Positions 61,012 through 64,000 of a DNA stretch of 64,000 nucleotides are shown here, in pieces. The notes beneath the pieces were generated by a model. The model worked only from the letters and a program-made list of their open reading frames with translations. It was not told the DNA's origin and searched no databases. A program made the position numbers and the translations under genes. Position 1 is the stretch's first letter. Every line of letters begins with the position of its first letter. Source of the stretch: Robertmurraya massiliosenegalensis JC6. GTDB lineage: Bacteria; Bacillota; Bacilli; Bacillales; Cytobacillaceae. Location: contig NZ_HE978512.1 in assembly GCF_000311725.1 (NCBI RefSeq), positions 199,893 to 263,892 on the forward strand. The letters run 5' to 3'.

Positions 61012-61588
61012 TTTTTAACATCTCTCCAATATAACCACCTGGATGATTCATTTTAAAATCCTCAAGCTTTATATTTTTCTTTTTAGCTATCTGCATGGCA
61101 ACTGCCTGCAAAACGATTAAATTTAATGTTGTCGAATTATTTGGCATCACATTCCACAAATCACCTTCGTGTTCCAGATGAATAACTAATTTATTTTCTA
61201 TTTCATTTGTTAATGTACTATTGTCCCTAAAAGTTATTAACCATGGATTTATGTTCCTTTTCGTTAATAATCTCGATAGATAGATAGACTCTTCTGTTTC
61301 TCCACTCTTTGTCAGGATTATAACTAGGTCACCTTCTTTAACAACACCCAAATCTCCGTGAATAGCCGAATTAGTATGAAGAAAGCAAGCATCCAACCCA
61401 AGTGATACCATTGTTCCGACAAATTTATCACAAATCGGAACATTTTTACCTAAGCCTGAGACAATTATTTTATTGTTTCTATTTAAGGTATCTACACTAT
61501 CATTCACAAGCTTTAGAAATACCTTTTCATCAATTTGTTCAATTGAATAATTTATAACACTTATTAAATGTTTGAAATAATCAATCAC
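61004..61588 (-). CDS. SIS-domain phosphosugar isomerase
   Basis: The 194-residue SIS protein has KIIVSGLGKNVPICDKFVG, VIILTKSGETEESIYLSRLL and LHTNSAIHGDLG. Relatives are GmhA and KdsD. GTG start overlaps the nucleotidyltransferase stop by 4 bp. It would isomerise a ketose phosphate feeding the neighbouring kinase/nucleotidyltransferase. Exact substrate unknown. Confidence 0.82.
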   Translation of the reverse strand: MIDYFKHLISVINYSIEQIDEKVFLKLVNDSVDTLNRNNKIIVSGLGKNVPICDKFVGTMVSLGLDACFLHTNSAIHGDLGVVKEGDLVIILTKSGETEESIYLSRLLTKRNINPWLITFRDNSTLTNEIENKLVIHLEHEGDLWNVMPNNSTTLNLIVLQAVAMQIAKKKNIKLEDFKMNHPGGYIGEMLKNE

Positions 61589-63084
61589 AGCACTTCCTCC
61601 AAATGATAGATCCCGTTATAAAATGCTCCACAAATAGCATCAAAATCTTCCCATGCGTAGGTTGTCAATGAAAGCCAAATAACTGCATGAATTATCTTGA
61701 TTTGTTCTTGAGAAACATCATCTCTTAGTAGATCAAAAAACAAATCTTCTAATTCTTCCCAGCCATTTGATTTTATTTCTAAGCTTACATTACCTTCTTT
61801 CATTTCCAGCCTAAAATTTTTAAGATTAAATTGATCATAGTTCCCAACAAGAGAGTAGTATAACTTCGCCCAATCATATGCTGGATCTCCATAGTATTTT
61901 GTCTTTCCAAAGTAGCCCCGAGGATCTATTAATACAGGCGTCAAATCTTCCTTTAATATCATATTCGAAAAAGTACAATCACCGTGTAGTACCTTGAAAC
62001 TTTCTACATGCAATTTATTTAATTTTGCTTCTAGTTCTTTTTGATAAAAATAAATATTTCTACAATCTCTACCATTTACTCTAATTATTTTTTGATCTGC
62101 AAATGGAATCATATCCCTTACGACCGAAAGTCTTTTGAATGTCTTACTAATATAGGCATCCTTCACACTAAAATAATCGGTCTCACACGTACCCTTTTGA
62201 TGAAGTAATCTGAGATTATCAATTATATTTTTTAAGATTTCCCTTTTTTCAAATAGACTCAATTCTTTATATTCATATACATTACTTCCAATAATTCGTT
62301 CCATTACGAATGGTTCGTAGCTGTGAATTTCAGGAACTTTATCATAACCAATTTCATTTACAAAGCGATACCAGTCTTTTTCTTTTTGAGCTAACTGCCT
62401 TCCCTGCTCATTAATACCTGTTTTCATAATACGTCCATCTTCTACTAACAACCTATTAAAAGGTCGACATTTTTGAACTTCCAATTTATTATATTCTGAA
62501 ATAAGACCATATTCTTTTGATTTATTCAAAGGTAATTCTCTAAATTGCAGTTTTTTCTTTTGTAGCCATCGAACAAATTCTCCCTCCTCAGGAATATCAT
62601 CTAAGCCACTCTTATCCAAAAAAGTAAATAAACCTGCTACACCAAACTCCTTAGAAGATTCTTCCACAAACTCATTACTTTCGTATTTCCAACGACATTG
62701 AAAATCCTTCGATATTCCAATAAACTGCCCTTCCTTCGGCAGAGTGAAATCCTCAGAAAGTACTAAGTCTGACCATATCAGCATGAAGTTCTTATTATCA
62801 GGTATATAATCTAATGCTGTTCTTATACCTGCAAGTGTGCCTTTTTTCCCTTCGGTATCTATAAGCAAATAATTTACTTTCGCGAAGGCTTTTAAATACT
62901 CTCTAAGCACATCAAATTTATAGTCACCAATTATAATAAATTTCTTGTCAGGAAATTTATTAAAGAGATGAAAAAGCATTGGTAAATTATTTATAGGTAC
63001 TAAACACTTTGGTTTATTCTTTGTCAAATAATCCATTCTAGTACCTTTACCACCCGCTTGAACGATAATATAATCACATGACAC
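61585..63084 (-). CDS. Fused nucleotidyltransferase and APH/choline-kinase-like kinase
   Basis: The protein has about 499 residues from the GTG that lies 9 bases after GGGAG; the ATG at 63093 touches the ribosome site. N-terminal half: sugar nucleotidyltransferase (IIVQAGGKGTRM, KPKCLVPINNLP, LIWSDLVL). C-terminal half: aminoglycoside/choline kinase-like (LHGDCTFSNMIL, VLIDPRGYFG, GDPAYDWAKLY). One protein could thus phosphorylate and activate a sugar or alcohol, working with the SIS and HAD genes downstream. Confidence 0.82.
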   Translation of the reverse strand: MSCDYIIVQAGGKGTRMDYLTKNKPKCLVPINNLPMLFHLFNKFPDKKFIIIGDYKFDVLREYLKAFAKVNYLLIDTEGKKGTLAGIRTALDYIPDNKNFMLIWSDLVLSEDFTLPKEGQFIGISKDFQCRWKYESNEFVEESSKEFGVAGLFTFLDKSGLDDIPEEGEFVRWLQKKKLQFRELPLNKSKEYGLISEYNKLEVQKCRPFNRLLVEDGRIMKTGINEQGRQLAQKEKDWYRFVNEIGYDKVPEIHSYEPFVMERIIGSNVYEYKELSLFEKREILKNIIDNLRLLHQKGTCETDYFSVKDAYISKTFKRLSVVRDMIPFADQKIIRVNGRDCRNIYFYQKELEAKLNKLHVESFKVLHGDCTFSNMILKEDLTPVLIDPRGYFGKTKYYGDPAYDWAKLYYSLVGNYDQFNLKNFRLEMKEGNVSLEIKSNGWEELEDLFFDLLRDDVSQEQIKIIHAVIWLSLTTYAWEDFDAICGAFYNGIYHLEEVL

Positions 63085-63098
63085 GAATTTCATCTCCC

Positions 63099-63617
63099 TT
63101 ACAAGTTCAAAAATAGGTCAGTAAACTTGTCATTACCTGTATAAGTTATTGGATCTTCCTTGATAAACTTACGGTTTTGCAAAATACCTATACTTATAAT
63201 TTCCTCTAAAGTAATTCCTTTTTTATCTACTAAATTCTTAGCAGTTCGTCCTTTTAACTCATCTAACGATGCAATTATTAACTTGTCTGTGAACATATAC
63301 AAGTTATAGAAATTCATAAGTTTCTCTATATTCTCCCTTGAAAGGTTAATGCATTGCGTCGGTTTATTTATAAATAGTGAATATGACTTCATTATATTCT
63401 TATCAAATGTTACTAAATAGATTTTCTCAACATTCTTGACTTCAGCAAATTGATTTAAGTATAGTAATGTATAATAATTTACTTCTTTATCATCTGAAGG
63501 CATAAGAATAACATAATCATTTACACCAAAGTTTACATTTTTCATGAGTTCAATCCAAAGATTTCTACCTTCGTATGCAAAATTCAGTTTTTCTTGTAAC
63601 ACTGTTTTCAATTCCAT
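63099..63617 (-). CDS. Unknown conserved-looking protein of the glycosylation locus
   Basis: The 172-residue soluble alpha/beta protein (VNDYVILMPSDDKEVNYYTL, EKIYLVTFDKNIMKSY) ends EDPITYTGNDKFTDLFLN. No family was recognised. It precedes the nucleotidyltransferase-kinase by 5 bases, so it belongs to the same operon. Ribosome site GGGAGATG. Confidence 0.6.
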   Translation of the reverse strand: MELKTVLQEKLNFAYEGRNLWIELMKNVNFGVNDYVILMPSDDKEVNYYTLLYLNQFAEVKNVEKIYLVTFDKNIMKSYSLFINKPTQCINLSRENIEKLMNFYNLYMFTDKLIIASLDELKGRTAKNLVDKKGITLEEIISIGILQNRKFIKEDPITYTGNDKFTDLFLNL

Positions 63618-63711
63618 ATAACATCATCTCCCAACTAAGAAACCATTTAATGCTATCTGATGGATCTTTAAAAATTGCACACTATTTCTTATTAATCTGT
63701 AGTTAAATACT

Positions 63712-64000
63712 CTATTTAATAATTTCCTCAAGTTTTATGCGTGGAAATATATCGAGTTCAGTACTTCTAGAACAATTTGCTACTTTTATATTCTTTTCCT
63801 TTAGTACCCTTAGGGCCTTGCTATAGCCTGCATATATTTTCTGAACATTAGGTGAGTAAAATTGTTCACCCTTTTCTCTATATTTAGGATGAAAATGTTC
63901 AGCTTTCCCTTCATATTCTAGAATTTTAAATCCTCCATACACTAAGTCTTCCTTAGACTTGTTATATGAAAAATCTAGACCTAGGAAGTAAATTTCTTCA
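63712..64000 (-). CDS. C-terminal part of a possible Maf/DUF115-type flagellin glycosyltransferase
   Basis: The frame is open to the window edge, giving 95 residues: IYFLGLDFSYN, then VYGGFKILEYEG, a helix AGYSKALRVLKEKNIKVANCS and an end PRIKLEEIIK. The GLDFSYN-like strand followed later by NCSRSTELDIFPRIKL resembles the end of MptE/DUF115 motility accessory factors, which attach nonulosonic acids to flagellin. The call is tentative because the catalytic part lies outside. Confidence 0.45.
   Translation of the reverse strand, partial: EEIYFLGLDFSYNKSKEDLVYGGFKILEYEGKAEHFHPKYREKGEQFYSPNVQKIYAGYSKALRVLKEKNIKVANCSRSTELDIFPRIKLEEIIK

Overview
The window is low-GC chromosomal DNA from a motile, probably endospore-forming member of the Bacillaceae. 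The block minJ - ctpB - (M23 hydrolase) - ftsX - ftsE - cytochromes c - yvjA - prfB - secA - hpf keeps an order close to the Bacillus subtilis chromosome. The flagellar genes yjfB, fliS, fliT, fliD, flaG, yaaR and the ylqGH-like pair, the halves of a YwrA/YwrB-like chromate transporter and the neighbouring YwrD-like gamma-glutamyltransferase point the same way. Ribosome binding sites are of the strong AAAGGAGG type. No rRNA, tRNA, CRISPR array or intact insertion sequence was seen.

Layout. 0-10 kb is accessory: a flavodoxin with two FNR-like boxes, a tiny membrane peptide facing a MarR regulator, a CopZ-like metallochaperone, an amidase lipoprotein, a polysaccharide deacetylase, a histidine kinase/response regulator pair flanked by two matching 11-bp tandem repeats, a Fic antitoxin/toxin module, palindromic repeats, and a ROK regulator/MFS transporter operon with twin operators. 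10-30 kb is the cell division, cell wall and secretion core. 30-38 kb holds a SEC-C protein, a BMP-type lipoprotein next to a chemoreceptor, small orphan genes, a split chromate transporter and a gamma-glutamyltransferase. 38-47 kb is hpf plus late flagellar genes with sigma-D-type promoters. 47-64 kb is one long minus-strand flagellin or surface glycosylation locus: pseudaminic acid genes (PseC, PseI, PseG, PseF/SpsF-like, PseH), a LuxC/LuxE/AMP-ligase/acyl carrier protein/reductase module, a formyltransferase, a DUF4910-type peptidase, an acyltransferase, a GT9-like glycosyltransferase, a HAD/SIS/nucleotidyltransferase-kinase trio, and at the window edge the C-terminus of a possible motility accessory factor (Maf). 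PseB is not in the window.

Two things are not explained by ordinary annotation. First, the gaps carry several families of short phased repeats. An ATTGCGG core recurs every 21 bp at four separate loci. ATATCGGCG or TATCGGTC cores recur every 20 bp at three more. A roughly 190-bp element made of four 23-bp palindromes occurs twice with identical internal spacing (52, 61, 51 bp). All lie in gaps containing at least one gene 3' end, and the 21-bp arrays share a polarity. Second, the pseudaminic acid locus contains a complete acyl-activating and acyl-reducing module of luciferase-operon type with its own carrier protein, which suggests an unusual acyl or alkyl decoration of a nonulosonic acid or linked sugar.
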